Shown one piece after another: positions 1 through 7,700 of a stretch of 64,000 bases of DNA. Every line of letters starts with the position of its first letter. The first letter of the stretch is position 1. The stretch comes from Brachycybe producta (Eukaryota; Arthropoda; Diplopoda; Playtdesmida; Andrognathidae): positions 4,291,058 through 4,355,057 of the forward strand of contig JAUPFP010000007.1 in assembly GCA_036925085.1 (NCBI GenBank). The letters run 5' to 3'. Position numbers and translations under genes: made by a program. The notes below the pieces were generated by a model. The model had not been told where the DNA came from, made no database searches, and worked only from the letters and a program-made list of their open reading frames with translations.

Positions 1-2
1 GC

Positions 3-206
3 CGAGATCTAGGCCGGGCTCTGCACTTAGCTGTGTCCATGACAACAAACAAAGTATACGTGGAGGACGATCTCTTCGAATCCACACTCCGACAAAAATG
101 CATTGAAGCACACATCGGATGGGCTCTGGGAGAAACTTCCGTAGAGGCCCCTGGCAAATCTGCCAGCACCTCTAAGGAAAACCTCGAAACTCCACCCCGT
201 AAGTGA
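3..206 (+). CDS. C-terminal part of an unrecognised protein (5' end outside window)
   Basis: An open frame enters from the left edge and runs for 67 codons to a TGA at 204-206. Composition is balanced: a mixed first half with VYVEDDLFESTLRQKC and then a Ser/Thr/Pro-rich tail ending in LETPPRK. I do not recognise the family. Two readings are possible. In the first, the TGA is the true end of a gene of the island; AATAAA-like motifs (around 254 and 297) and a hairpin (276-306) follow directly, which fits a compact gene end. In the second, GTAAGT at 199-204 is a splice donor. The exon would then end in phase 1 and could join the candidate exon at 6286 in frame, making this part of a host gene with the island inside its intron. 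I slightly favour the first reading because of the base composition and the hairpin context. Confidence 0.45.
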   Translation, partial: RDLGRALHLAVSMTTNKVYVEDDLFESTLRQKCIEAHIGWALGETSVEAPGKSASTSKENLETPPRK

Positions 207-275
207 CGACGAAAGCAACGGCCACCCACGCTGTCAAGAAACCAAACGCGACGAAAATAAAACAATAATTCACCA

Positions 276-306
276 GTGTTTATTTCATGACCATGGAAAT
301 AAACAC
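276..306. repeat. Perfect hairpin, 11-bp stem
   Basis: GTGTTTATTTC pairs with GAAATAAACAC around a 9-base loop. The right arm contains AATAAA. It lies 70 bases after the stop of the partial reading frame at 3-206. Confidence 0.7.
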
Positions 307-369
307 CAGCAACCATCAAATATCAACAATAGAAGAGCGGGAGGAATTTGAGAATTGTTGTGTTAAGAA

Positions 370-387
370 ACAACTGAGGACAGTTGT
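370..387. repeat. Perfect hairpin, 7-bp stem, AGGA loop
   Basis: ACAACTG pairs with CAGTTGT around a four-base AGGA loop. The hairpin at 4240-4259 uses the same loop sequence with an unrelated stem. Confidence 0.6.
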
Positions 388-542
388 CAAGAGGTGGGGG
401 AGGGGATAAAAGGAACCCCCCAACGAATAAACAACCCCACAGCATCAACAACCCCTCTAAACACTCTCAAATAACTCCCAAAACTCTACAAAATTCACAC
501 AACTTTAATTTTTGAAACACTTCTAAACTTTTCAACATGGCC

Positions 543-562
543 GCCAATATTTACATATTGGC
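543..562. repeat. Perfect hairpin, 8-bp stem, TTAC loop
   Basis: GCCAATAT pairs with ATATTGGC around a four-base loop. No neighbouring gene is evident. Confidence 0.7.
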
Positions 563-660
563 AACCATTTCAAACATGCAATAAACTACACCGGAACCAC
601 GTGGCCTTCACAAACAACTGTCAACCACGTGGTACACCTGGGAAAAACGCCGAAGGCTAG

Positions 661-752
661 TCAAGGACGTTCAGAAGAAAAATCAAGAGCCATAAAAGGG
701 TCAGCAAAAGAAAAACACCGTGCTCCCCTTTATTATGGACGAACGTCATTGA
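661..752. repeat. Long compound stem-loop
   Basis: The outer arms 661-672 and 741-752 pair with one mismatch (TCAAGGACGTTC against GAACGTCATTGA). Inside them a second pair of arms, CCATAAAAGGG and CCCCTTTATTATGG, also matches apart from small bulges. The whole could fold into a structure of about 92 nt. Confidence 0.5.
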
Positions 753-921
753 CCATGCTGTTGACAGTAGAAGGATAGAAACTTCAAAGAGACAATTGCT
801 CTGGGGGCCAGACCAATGCACTGGGACTTCAAAGAAAAAAAAACGAACAACAAAAACTGCTGGCCATAAACAAATAAAAAAGGAAGAAAATCAGTTTTGA
901 AGATTTTGTGAGAGCGGACAC

Positions 922-946
922 CTTCAATTAAAAAATAAAATTGAAG
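922..946. repeat. Perfect hairpin, 8-bp stem
   Basis: CTTCAATT pairs with AATTGAAG around a 9-base A-rich loop. A weaker five-base repeat (CAATT/AATTG) follows near 963-980. Confidence 0.55.
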
Positions 947-1025
947 AACCTGTCACCCTCTCAATTAAGATCGAATTGTGGGACACCAACTCCTGCCCCA
1001 CTCCCCCCTAAAAATAATAACAAAC

Positions 1026-1050
1026 AGCAAGGTACATTAGTAACCTTGCT
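1026..1050. repeat. Perfect hairpin, 8-bp stem
   Basis: AGCAAGGT pairs with ACCTTGCT around a 9-base loop. Confidence 0.65.
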
Positions 1051-1109
1051 GACCTATTCTTTCCAAAAAAGGCATTAAGGAAAAGAAGGGGAGAAAGTTA
1101 ATGGGCAAC

Positions 1110-1127
1110 TTCACACCTCGGTGTGAA
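1110..1127. repeat. Perfect hairpin, 7-bp stem, next to AATAAA
   Basis: TTCACAC pairs with GTGTGAA around a CTCG loop. AATAAAATAA overlaps and follows the right arm, so a hairpin sits directly on a polyadenylation-type motif, as also seen near 276-306 and upstream of 4018. Confidence 0.65.
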
Positions 1128-1162
1128 ATAAAATAACGGCCCTTCCCCCTCGAGATTCCTTA

Positions 1163-1196
1163 GTCCTTTTGTTTATCTAAAAATAATAAACAGGAC
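1163..1196. repeat. Two-part stem-loop with internal bulge
   Basis: GTCC plus GTTTAT on the left pairs with ATAAAC plus GGAC on the right. The two stem parts are separated by four bases on one side and one on the other. Confidence 0.45.
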
Positions 1197-1287
1197 CGAC
1201 TCTGATAAGAATTAGATCAACACCTCTCACATCTAATATCGGTGGGACAACCCCCACCCCCAATAAATAAAGTCGTGAAGAAACCAA

Positions 1288-1311
1288 TTAGAGTAAGGTG
1301 TCTTATTCTAA
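1288..1311. repeat. 10-bp stem with one G-U pair, GTGT loop
   Basis: TTAGAGTAAG pairs with CTTATTCTAA. The single non-Watson-Crick position is G opposite T, which would be a G-U pair in RNA. The palindrome GGGCCGGCCC follows a few bases later. Confidence 0.55.
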
Positions 1312-1469
1312 AAGGGGCCGGCCCTTCTAACTTTTAAAATTAAATAAGAAAGTGACCAAACTTGGTCAATTACCACTCGATTTGCTCTCTTCAAAGAAGC
1401 ACTCGTTTTTGTTCATCTCTTTATGCTCGATCTTCTTCAATCATCAAATCTTCAATCTACTTCTGTGCC

Positions 1470-1495
1470 AAGTTCCAAATTTTAATTTCGAACTT
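1470..1495. repeat. Two-part stem-loop, 6 + 5 bp
   Basis: AAGTTC and AAATT pair with AATTT and GAACTT. A symmetrical one-base C opposite C interrupts the stem, and the loop is TT. Confidence 0.5.
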
Positions 1496-1592
1496 CTTCA
1501 GTTTTGTTGTCAATCCAAAGCTTGAGTACCACCTTCAAGCCTTTGAACTCACGTGCAGTGCATCAGGCCTTCAGAACTCTTTGGACCTCTTG

Positions 1593-1635
1593 AAATAATA
1601 ACAGAGTGATCGGGGACCGATTTCTGTTATTATTT
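1593..1635. repeat. Long two-part hairpin before the 725-codon frame
   Basis: A perfect 13-bp outer stem (1593-1605 with 1623-1635) encloses GATCGG paired with CCGATT around a three-base loop. It lies 61 bases upstream of the ATG at 1697. Confidence 0.7.
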
Positions 1636-1696
1636 GGAAGTAACCACCAGCAGCGGGACTTTTGAAAAAGTAAGAACTTTCTAACTCTTAAGAAAT

Positions 1697-3874
1697 ATGC
1701 CAGGTAGAGGCTCATGGAGAGGAGGCAGAATGATGTCTGCCTCTTCTAGTGAAGATGAGACGGAGAGTGGAACGGCGGGGACCGCTGAACCCCTCTCTCA
1801 ATCTACCTGCCAGCTACAAAGGGCGGGCGCCGCCAGTGCGCCAGTAACGAGAAGAGAGTCGCCAAACATAATAGATAGGCGCCGCACCTCCTCCGAACCG
1901 GAGAATTTTCACCGGCGTGGGGAGAAGCGCCTAAAAGCAAGCTTCAAGCGACCTGCCAATGTCGGGCGCGAAGGGAAGCCTGCTGCTCCAAGCAGCATCG
2001 TCCCCTTCGACGTCACGACATCAAAACACTACTGGGAGGAGCGGGAAGACCGCATCGATATTAATACAATGGCATGGGGGGTTAACCAGGCGTTCCGCGA
2101 TAGCATCGCGCCTGGTCAACCCATTCCGGGTGGAGCTGAAGCAAGAGGGAAGCGTGGGGGAGGTGGATCTGTGCCCTCCCCCCTCGAAGACCTCCACTTG
2201 GAGATGCAGAGGGAGGCTGCCCTTCGCCAGGCAGCCAGAGATAAAAAGGAAGGGGAGGACAATCTGGCGTACCTCCGTGCGGTTTGCGCCCGCCTTGTCG
2301 AGCTGGGCTTACCGTGTACGGCGCAACTCCCGAAGGAGGAGCTCCTGCGAATCGAGGCCCGACTCCAAGAAGCCGCCCGAGTTACGTCATCGGCCACGTC
2401 ATCACCTCCGTCCTCAAACTCGCCAGCAACCCTGACAACTGGCCTCTCCACATCTCCTTCTCCACCCATAACGCCACCAGAGCCTTTCCAACACTGCTCA
2501 CCGGTGCCGTCAATCACTCCGCCGCCTCCTCCTCATACACCATTATCGTCACCACCAACCTCCCGATGTGCCACGCCTCCACGCAGCGAGGCCGCCACAC
2601 CAACTCCGACTCCAAAGCTACCTTCCATAGTGGTGGTTCCCCAACCTGTTCGTGTTCAGGTTCCCACTGGGGCTCGCCCCAAGGAGCCTCAACAGTCCTA
2701 CAGGGGCCACCACTCTCCTCGAGACTCTCTTCAACGGCCACAACCACGTCGCTCTTCGCCACGTGGTTCCCATCTTTCGCCCCGACGCCGACCCGACGGA
2801 AGAAGTCAGCAGGAACAACGTGGTTCCTCTGGACGCGGCCCTCCGCCGCGTAATAACTTCGACCCAAGGGTCAGGCAAGACCTACAGGATCACCGAGTCC
2901 AACTGGACCGCGACCATCGCTATGAAACTCGGGGCCCTCCTACTTGGGTCCCGCGTCGCTCTCCTCCTCCGCCACCTCCGGGCCGCCCTTCTGGACAACC
3001 TACGCCTACACCTTTGATGCCGCCACCTTCCGCAGAGCGTGCCGCGTTCTTGAAAAAACAGAAGGCCATCACAAACCTTCTGCAAGACGTCATGCGACAG
3101 GGAGGTGACCCCATGGAAGCACTGGGCCGTGCACCAGGAAGTGCCAAGCCACTGGAGGCGCTGAGCAGGAAGTCGGCATCGAAGCGACTACGTCAGCGGG
3201 CCCGCGATATGGCCCGGTCCGCCTTGCGCCATGCCAGGCCTATCACGGGCGCATCAGTTTCTTTGGAACCTGCGGCTCCAACACCAGCCCGACCAGCCGC
3301 ACCGCCCACTGTACCCCATGCCGGGGCTACTCTGGGGCGGTTACCGCTGGATCATCCGTTCCGTGCAGCCACCTCCGGCGAGAGGTTGCTCAACAATCGG
3401 TGGGTCACTTGGCAGCGCGAAGTGCGCTCTGCCAACACCCTTTACGTAGGACACTTCTCTTTGGAGGAAGGGTTTCCCCGTCTGGACCTCCCTCCCCGGG
3501 AGCGATATGTCGTGGGACTCTCCCGCCTAACAAGTGTCCTCATCACCATCGTCTTCCCAAGAAGACGGATTGTTGAAACCACCAGTTTCGCCGGAGATGC
3601 CATCGATGAAGCCACGGAAGCCCTTTTGGGAGCTTTCGTCAACTCCGTCTTTAGACTGCCAGCTGGACAGACGTTCCGTACCAGTCGCCACTACATTCCG
3701 GAACCGGATCCTCGCTACCGAATCGCCGTCTTATGGGACGCCGCTTGGGCTACACTGTACAACAAGCGGTCCTCCCGTAAGATTATCGGGGACCGGGACA
3801 TCTTCAATATCTTCCACCGGGATCTACCTGACGACCAGGGACAATGGCTGTCTGCCGCATCCAGCTACCGATGA
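1697..3874 (+). CDS. Unrecognised 725-residue basic, proline-rich protein
   Basis: An uninterrupted frame of 725 codons in GC-rich sequence, far longer than anything else open in this AT-rich window, so surely a recently functional gene. The N terminus (about 1-130) is Ser/Glu/Arg-rich and basic. Residues about 163-229 are charged, Ala/Leu/Glu/Arg-rich and probably helical or coiled coil. Residues about 230-460 are low-complexity Pro/Ser/Thr/Arg with runs such as SPPPPPP, probably disordered. The last 170 residues (from about 552) look folded: mixed hydrophobic and charged, rich in Trp and Tyr, ending in AASSYR. I see no zinc knuckle, protease, polymerase, helicase or membrane segment and no signal peptide. 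A basic, proline-rich N-terminal part before a folded C-terminal domain would suit a nucleic-acid-binding structural (gag-like or virion) protein, but that is inference only. The ATG chosen is the first of the frame, 61 bases after a strong hairpin. Confidence 0.75.
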   Translation: MPGRGSWRGGRMMSASSSEDETESGTAGTAEPLSQSTCQLQRAGAASAPVTRRESPNIIDRRRTSSEPENFHRRGEKRLKASFKRPANVGREGKPAAPSSIVPFDVTTSKHYWEEREDRIDINTMAWGVNQAFRDSIAPGQPIPGGAEARGKRGGGGSVPSPLEDLHLEMQREAALRQAARDKKEGEDNLAYLRAVCARLVELGLPCTAQLPKEELLRIEARLQEAARVTSSATSSPPSSNSPATLTTGLSTSPSPPITPPEPFQHCSPVPSITPPPPPHTPLSSPPTSRCATPPRSEAATPTPTPKLPSIVVVPQPVRVQVPTGARPKEPQQSYRGHHSPRDSLQRPQPRRSSPRGSHLSPRRRPDGRSQQEQRGSSGRGPPPRNNFDPRVRQDLQDHRVQLDRDHRYETRGPPTWVPRRSPPPPPPGRPSGQPTPTPLMPPPSAERAAFLKKQKAITNLLQDVMRQGGDPMEALGRAPGSAKPLEALSRKSASKRLRQRARDMARSALRHARPITGASVSLEPAAPTPARPAAPPTVPHAGATLGRLPLDHPFRAATSGERLLNNRWVTWQREVRSANTLYVGHFSLEEGFPRLDLPPRERYVVGLSRLTSVLITIVFPRRRIVETTSFAGDAIDEATEALLGAFVNSVFRLPAGQTFRTSRHYIPEPDPRYRIAVLWDAAWATLYNKRSSRKIIGDRDIFNIFHRDLPDDQGQWLSAASSYR

Positions 3875-3936
3875 GGCCAGGTCCGGCGGGATTACCCCCC
3901 CGTACGGTTCATGGACCCAGGATCCTCCCCACCCTC

Positions 3937-3996
3937 CGCAGCAGGGATAGCTGCGCGCCACATGTACTCATGTGGTTGCCACCCATCCGGGTGGCA
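3937..3996. repeat. Three consecutive perfect hairpins after the stop codon
   Basis: Three hairpins follow each other within 60 bases. CGCAGC/GCTGCG (3937-3955, 7-base loop). CCACATG/CATGTGG (3958-3975, TACT loop). TGCCACCC/GGGTGGCA (3977-3996, ATCC loop). They begin 62 bases after the stop of the 725-codon frame, and an AATAAA motif lies about 20 bases after the third. They probably form the structured 3' untranslated end of that transcript. Confidence 0.75.
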
Positions 3997-4015
3997 TTAT
4001 CGAAAAATTTATAAA

Positions 4016-4024
4016 AAAATAAAA
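4016..4024 (+). promoter_or_regulatory. Probable polyadenylation signal of the 725-codon gene
   Basis: An AATAAA motif inside an A-rich run, about 145 bases after the stop codon and right after the triple hairpin. A T-rich stretch follows at about 4037-4055. Confidence 0.45.
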
Positions 4025-4064
4025 TACGTTGCAACTGTTCTTTTCTTTTTAGATTTCAATAGCG

Positions 4065-4154
4065 GCTCGCCACTCAGCGAGCATTAATTATCTTTGTTTT
4101 ATGTTTTCAGCCTTTTCTAATTTTTAAGGGCGCTGACACTTCGGTGCCAGTGCC
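4065..4154. repeat. Two further stem-loops, one with a UUCG-type loop
   Basis: GCTCGC/GCGAGC pairs at 4065-4082 around a six-base loop. At 4129-4154 an 11-position stem (GGCGCTGACAC against GTGCCAGTGCC) has one G-U pair and one A opposite C. Its loop is TTCG closed by C and G, the unusually stable cUUCGg tetraloop in RNA. Confidence 0.6.
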
Positions 4155-4416
4155 TTTCCATAACCACCTCTGTACACGGTAAGTCCTCAGCCACCCATGT
4201 CTCCCCGCTGCGTAACTTGAAAACCTTCCACCCTTGGCTGGAGTACGAGGACGTACTCCAAGCAAAGTTGGAGGGTATGTAACACCCTGTAAATCGTGAT
4301 CCCGCCAAAACCATAGCCTGGGGGGTAAACAACTCTCAACCGTCCCTCCCTCCTCTCTGACTCACCTTTCTGACTCATGCCCCAGTGGCGGATTGATACA
4401 TAAAGGACCATGGTCA
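4155..4416. other. Island non-coding stretch with perfect hairpin at 4240-4259
   Basis: No gene is seen. GGAGTACG pairs with CGTACTCC around AGGA at 4240-4259. TGTAACACCCTG at about 4277 would fit the start of an LTR, with the TATA box at 4459 and AATAAA at about 4598 in the expected order. No second copy exists in the window, so an LTR cannot be shown. Confidence 0.4.
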
Positions 4417-4457
4417 CTTGGACCTGGTTACACCTCGCAGGTGTACACAGGTCCAAG
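4417..4457. repeat. 41-nt nested palindrome beside a TATA box
   Basis: CTTGGACCTG pairs with CAGGTCCAAG, and inside, after a symmetrical two-base interruption, TACACCT pairs with AGGTGTA around a three-base loop. A direct repeat of about 11 bases containing AAGGACCATG flanks the palindrome on both sides (about 4402-4412 and 4464-4473). Confidence 0.75.
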
Positions 4458-4473
4458 GTATAAAAGGACCATG
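4458..4473 (+). promoter_or_regulatory. Putative TATA-box promoter
   Basis: GTATAAAAGG begins directly after the palindrome at 4417-4457. A possible AATAAA polyadenylation motif lies about 140 bases downstream (near 4598), giving a very short unit without a clear reading frame, as in an LTR or a small non-coding transcript. Confidence 0.4.
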
Positions 4474-4709
4474 TTCCTCTTTGTTCCTCAGTTCTTTCCT
4501 TTGCCTGTTTTTGCGATACATTCCAAATCATGGGCCTGAGGATTTACAGTTAGTATTTTACTATTCACCCTTGTATCTGTACTTCTTACAAGGAATGAAT
4601 AAAAGTGTTGTAATAAGAAGTAGCGTTGTCTCTATGTTTATGTAAATAACTTCTCTTCAAAGGCCGGAGGTTTCATAGGGCAGGAGCTATACGATTCTCA
4701 GCAGCTACA

Positions 4710-4897
4710 ACATCTTCTCTAGTCGGAATACCGATGGAGAAGATGTATATCAGCATCAACCGGAAGAGAGAGAGATGGCCGCCACTCTCCTGCATTGATT
4801 TCACCCCCATGCAGAAGAGTGACTACAATCTATCTCCATCCAGCTCTCTCTACAGCTCGGATCTTCTCTGTGCAGGTGTCATACTGCTCAGAGAAGA
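4710..4897. repeat. Three successive compound hairpins at the right end of the island
   Basis: 4710-4746: ACATCTTCTC/GAGAAGATGT, with an inner TCGG/CCGA. 4783-4821: CACTCT plus CTGCAT against ATGCAG plus AGAGTG, with one symmetrical mismatch. 4862-4897: TCTTCTCTG/CAGAGAAGA, with an inner GCAG/CTGC. All three share the form of outer stem, short symmetrical interruption, inner stem. Their sequences are mostly unrelated, although TCTTCTC occurs in two. Confidence 0.7.
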
Positions 4898-4900
4898 AAC

Positions 4901-6285
4901 GAAAAGTAGAAAATGTCATCTAAAGGTTGGTAATAAAATATTGGTTGATGTCAAAAGCTCACAAGTTTATATAAATTATATTTAAGTATTAACTCAATAT
5001 TTTCGGATTATTAACTGAATAAATTGAATTCGACATATTGTTTATTTGTCCTTCATAGGGGGTTCTGTAGAACACGTTTATTATTTAAATACATTTAAAT
5101 TATCAGATGTGTACTAGGTATAATCCACCCTTGAGGTAAATGCATTCAAGTTAAATGAGTTAAGTTAATTATTATACTGAGTCCAGTTAAGAACATGAAC
5201 AAGATAAAATTGACGTTATTACTTAATATCGCAATAAATTGAAATACTAAGCCAATATTTTGCTACATTAACCCATTATATTCAAATACATATTTAATAT
5301 TTAATATTATTTCAATACACAGATGACATACATAAATGAATAAACTGTATTCGACATATTGTTTGTTTGTCATTAACAGAGCTCTGTATAACATGTTTAA
5401 TATTTAAATGCATTTATATTTAACTTTTTATGTGTAGATAAGATATAAGCAGGGTTTTTGAGGGGCGTTCAAACCATAAAACCACCTTAATTAAATAAAT
5501 TCAAAATGATTGCAGACTGACTAGTTTACTGTAATTTAGAATTGTCAATTACGACTTGAGGCTTAATTATTAAAGGTCCTGCATCCATTAAGATTATAAA
5601 TAAAAAAATGTTTTGAAGCATATGGAAATATGTTTGAGACAAACTATTGAATGCAAACAGTCCATCAGCTTAAGAAAAACCACAAATATAGTGCCATAAA
5701 GACACTTGCTTTAACATAAAAGCAAAATGCAGACTTTGTATAGACTTGGAACTACAAACTACTACTTTATAAAACTCAACAATAAAACATGCAACTTTAT
5801 GGAGGGCAATTTTACCAACATAAAAGAATTTTAGAAATGTTTTACAAAAAAAAACCTTTTTACATAATACAAATATCCAGTCACACAAAAGAATAAGAAA
5901 GATTTCAAAAGTTCTCCACTTTTTTCCCCCCTTTCTCTTCTTCTAAAATACTCATATTGACTTTTTTTAGCCATTAAAATGACATCATAAACAGAAATAC
6001 AACATATTGAAATATATTTTTTCGTTTCAAAACCTAAATTATCTTAAAACGTATGCAACATCAATGTTATATTCGTTGCCCATAGCGTGGGTGACACGTG
6101 TTTTCAATTTTCTTTCGTTGCCTTAAAATAATATATATATTATATATATATATTATTTTTTTGTAAATATGAGCAAAAACCAACAAGAAAAATGTGTAAA
6201 AACAACAGGCAATTATTTTTTTAACAAAAAATTCTATTATTTTTTTTTTTTTTTGAAGAGAGGATAACAAAAAATATTGATTCAG
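4901..6285. other. AT-rich non-coding DNA with a dispersed repeat
   Basis: No gene is seen. Two related stretches, about 5018-5130 and 5333-5450, share GAATTCGACATATTGTTT-like sequence followed by ACATGTTTAATATTTAAATG-like sequence. A third copy of the second part is at about 9838-9925. A short TA run lies at 6129-6152. Confidence 0.5.
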
Positions 6286-6331
6286 TAAGATTGGCAGCTG
6301 CAGAGGAAGAACTCATTGCATTATTGAAAAG
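6286..6331 (+). CDS. Candidate internal exon of an upstream host gene
   Basis: A 46-base segment lies between an acceptor-like TTCAG and a strong donor GTGAGT. Read in phase, it encodes RLAAAEEELIALLKR, an amphipathic helix-like peptide and less AT-biased than the surroundings. It ends in the phase required by the candidate last exon at 7507. The nearest pyrimidine tract is about 30 bases upstream of the acceptor, which weakens the case. The segment is too short to identify a family. Confidence 0.35.
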
Positions 6332-7506
6332 GTGAGTAATATTCTTAAATTATTTAACCCCAAAAATTCAGCTAGAATAGAAATAGGAATATTTAAGGCT
6401 GTGTTCACACTGTGAGCATCATCATCATCTCTAGTAAATTTAATTATATCCAGTTTTGGTAAACCGTTTTTTTTTCTCTTCAGAATAATCCTGCTCAGAA
6501 GGTTCTAGTTGAAATTGAAGTGCTAAGTCTCTATATTGTGAATTTAGTGCCTTACATTAGTGGTCCTTCTTTAGCATTGTTTCCACGTATATTCATTAGT
6601 CTATAAACATTTGCTTGAAAAAAATATACATGAGTCTAGATGCACCACAGACTATCTAATGATTTTTACGTCTCCACTACAACATGTTGCAGGCATTGTT
6701 TTTTTGTGTGCACTGACTCTTTTTGCAATTTCTGCACATTTGTTTATCAAGAAACACAAATGTTTTTTTGCTCTTACAGACTCATTTATACAGACTCATG
6801 AGTCTAAGTGGAAACATAGCTTTAATATAATGATGTTAGCAGTGATTGCCTGTTTACAGGGGACTGACCATTATTGTTAACAATGATTGTACTTATACAG
6901 GGGTACATTACTACTGATTTTATAATGTTGACGTAAGCGTTGCGCGTCACCTCACAACAATTTTATTTTATACATTGTTATGTTATTCATTATGTTTGAA
7001 ACGTAAATGTTTTAAGCTGGGAATAGACAATCAATTATGACTTGTCCATCTTGGCCTTTAAATTGGTTTTTCCATCTTCCATTGAAACTTTCTGCTCAGG
7101 CAGATTTTCGCTTCAATTTCGGGGAATGGTGAACAATCTTTGTAGCGTGGCAAAAAAAAAATTCTAGAAAAATAGGCGACGTCCACACGTAAATTTGAAA
7201 AAGATGATAGAAAAAAATAAATTAATTACAAACAATAAAGGTTTCCCCACGTACAGTTTTCAAAAGAAAAATTAATAGAAATGAATTGATTGTCTGTGTC
7301 CACTTTGAGATACAATCCTGAATTAGCAAGCCAACTGAACAAGCCACAATTGATCGTGTATAAGCTGCATATAGCTACACAATTTAATATTTTGTAGAAC
7401 AAAATGTACATTAGACTTATAGTTCCCCCTTAAAGTAGAATTCATATAAAGTTAGATGTAAATTCTGTTGTTTTTTACTATTTTTTTTTTCTCGATTTTT
7501 TTCCAG
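6332..7506. other. Putative intron, mostly AT-rich, with a foldback MITE
   Basis: No coding signal is seen. The right part holds a MITE copy described separately (about 7014-7370). The stretch ends in a good pyrimidine-rich acceptor (TTTTTTTCCAG). Confidence 0.35.
7014..7370. mobile_element. Foldback MITE, AGCTG-end family, copy 1
   Basis: The ends are imperfect inverted repeats: AGCTGGGAATAGACAATC on the left, and on the right the complement of GATCAATTGTGGCTTG with an AGCT end. The internal sequence aligns with the copy at 21843-22754 (shared CGCTTCAATT, GGTTTCCCC and CACGTACA blocks). Confidence 0.55.
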
Positions 7507-7582
7507 AGGAACGGCTTCAACCTCTTCTGCATCGGTGACACATTTTCGTTCGTCGAAAGACGACTTTACTGTTCGGGTGTGA
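7507..7582 (+). CDS. Candidate last exon of an upstream host gene
   Basis: After a strong polypyrimidine acceptor ending CAG, an open frame continues in the phase left by 6286-6331. It encodes GTASTSSASVTHFRSSKDD and then FTVRV before TGA. The Ser/Thr-rich tail with a hydrophobic C-terminal residue resembles a PDZ-binding end. No family is recognised. Base composition is clearly less AT-biased than the neighbourhood. AATAAA motifs occur at about 8276-8287, giving a 3' untranslated region of about 700 bases that includes a CA repeat. The candidate join needs cDNA support. Confidence 0.4.
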
Positions 7583-7662
7583 GCGTCTTATTTTTTTTTC
7601 TCCTAGAGAAAAAAAAATCTAAACTGGAACTCGACAACGAGAAAAAAAGGACGGTGTTTTTC

Positions 7663-7700
<38 letters not shown>

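Larger units (their letters stand above)
207..1696. other. Non-coding leader region of the island
   Basis: About 1.5 kb with no convincing gene. A small open frame at 1362-1598 has no recognisable content and overlaps hairpins. The region holds at least ten inverted repeats, listed separately, and several AATAAA-like motifs. Two CCACGTGG palindromes lie near 598 and 625. TATA-like stretches (ATAAAAG) lie near 405 and 693. The last hairpin (1593-1635) ends 61 bases before the ATG of the long reading frame, so it would probably sit in its 5' leader. Confidence 0.5.
1..4900. other. GC-richer, hairpin-dense island, probably an integrated mobile or virus-like element
   Basis: This block differs from everything to its right. 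Base composition is much less AT-rich, the 725-codon frame at 1697-3874 is intact, and the non-coding parts carry a short inverted repeat about every 50 to 200 bases. The left end lies outside the window. The right end is somewhere near 4900-4930, after the last hairpin (4862-4897), where the sequence turns into ordinary AT-rich DNA. No long terminal repeat pair, reverse transcriptase, integrase or capsid motif is visible in the part present. AATAAA-type signals follow or overlap hairpins near 254-306, 1127 and 4018, and a TATA box follows one at 4459, as if several compact transcription units were packed together. Candidate identities are a large DNA-virus-like insertion, a retroelement lacking its pol part, or a transposon cargo region. 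The sequence alone does not decide between them. Confidence 0.6.

Noticed and set aside
1959..3950. Several open frames of 66-189 codons on both strands overlapping the 725-codon frame
   Set aside because: They are shadows in a GC-rich block; only the long frame spans the whole region.
4277..4670. Solo LTR or 3' LTR of a retrotransposon
   Set aside because: TGTAACA start, TATA and AATAAA occur in the right order, but there is no second copy, no primer-binding site or polypurine tract, and no target duplication in view. Kept only as an alternative.
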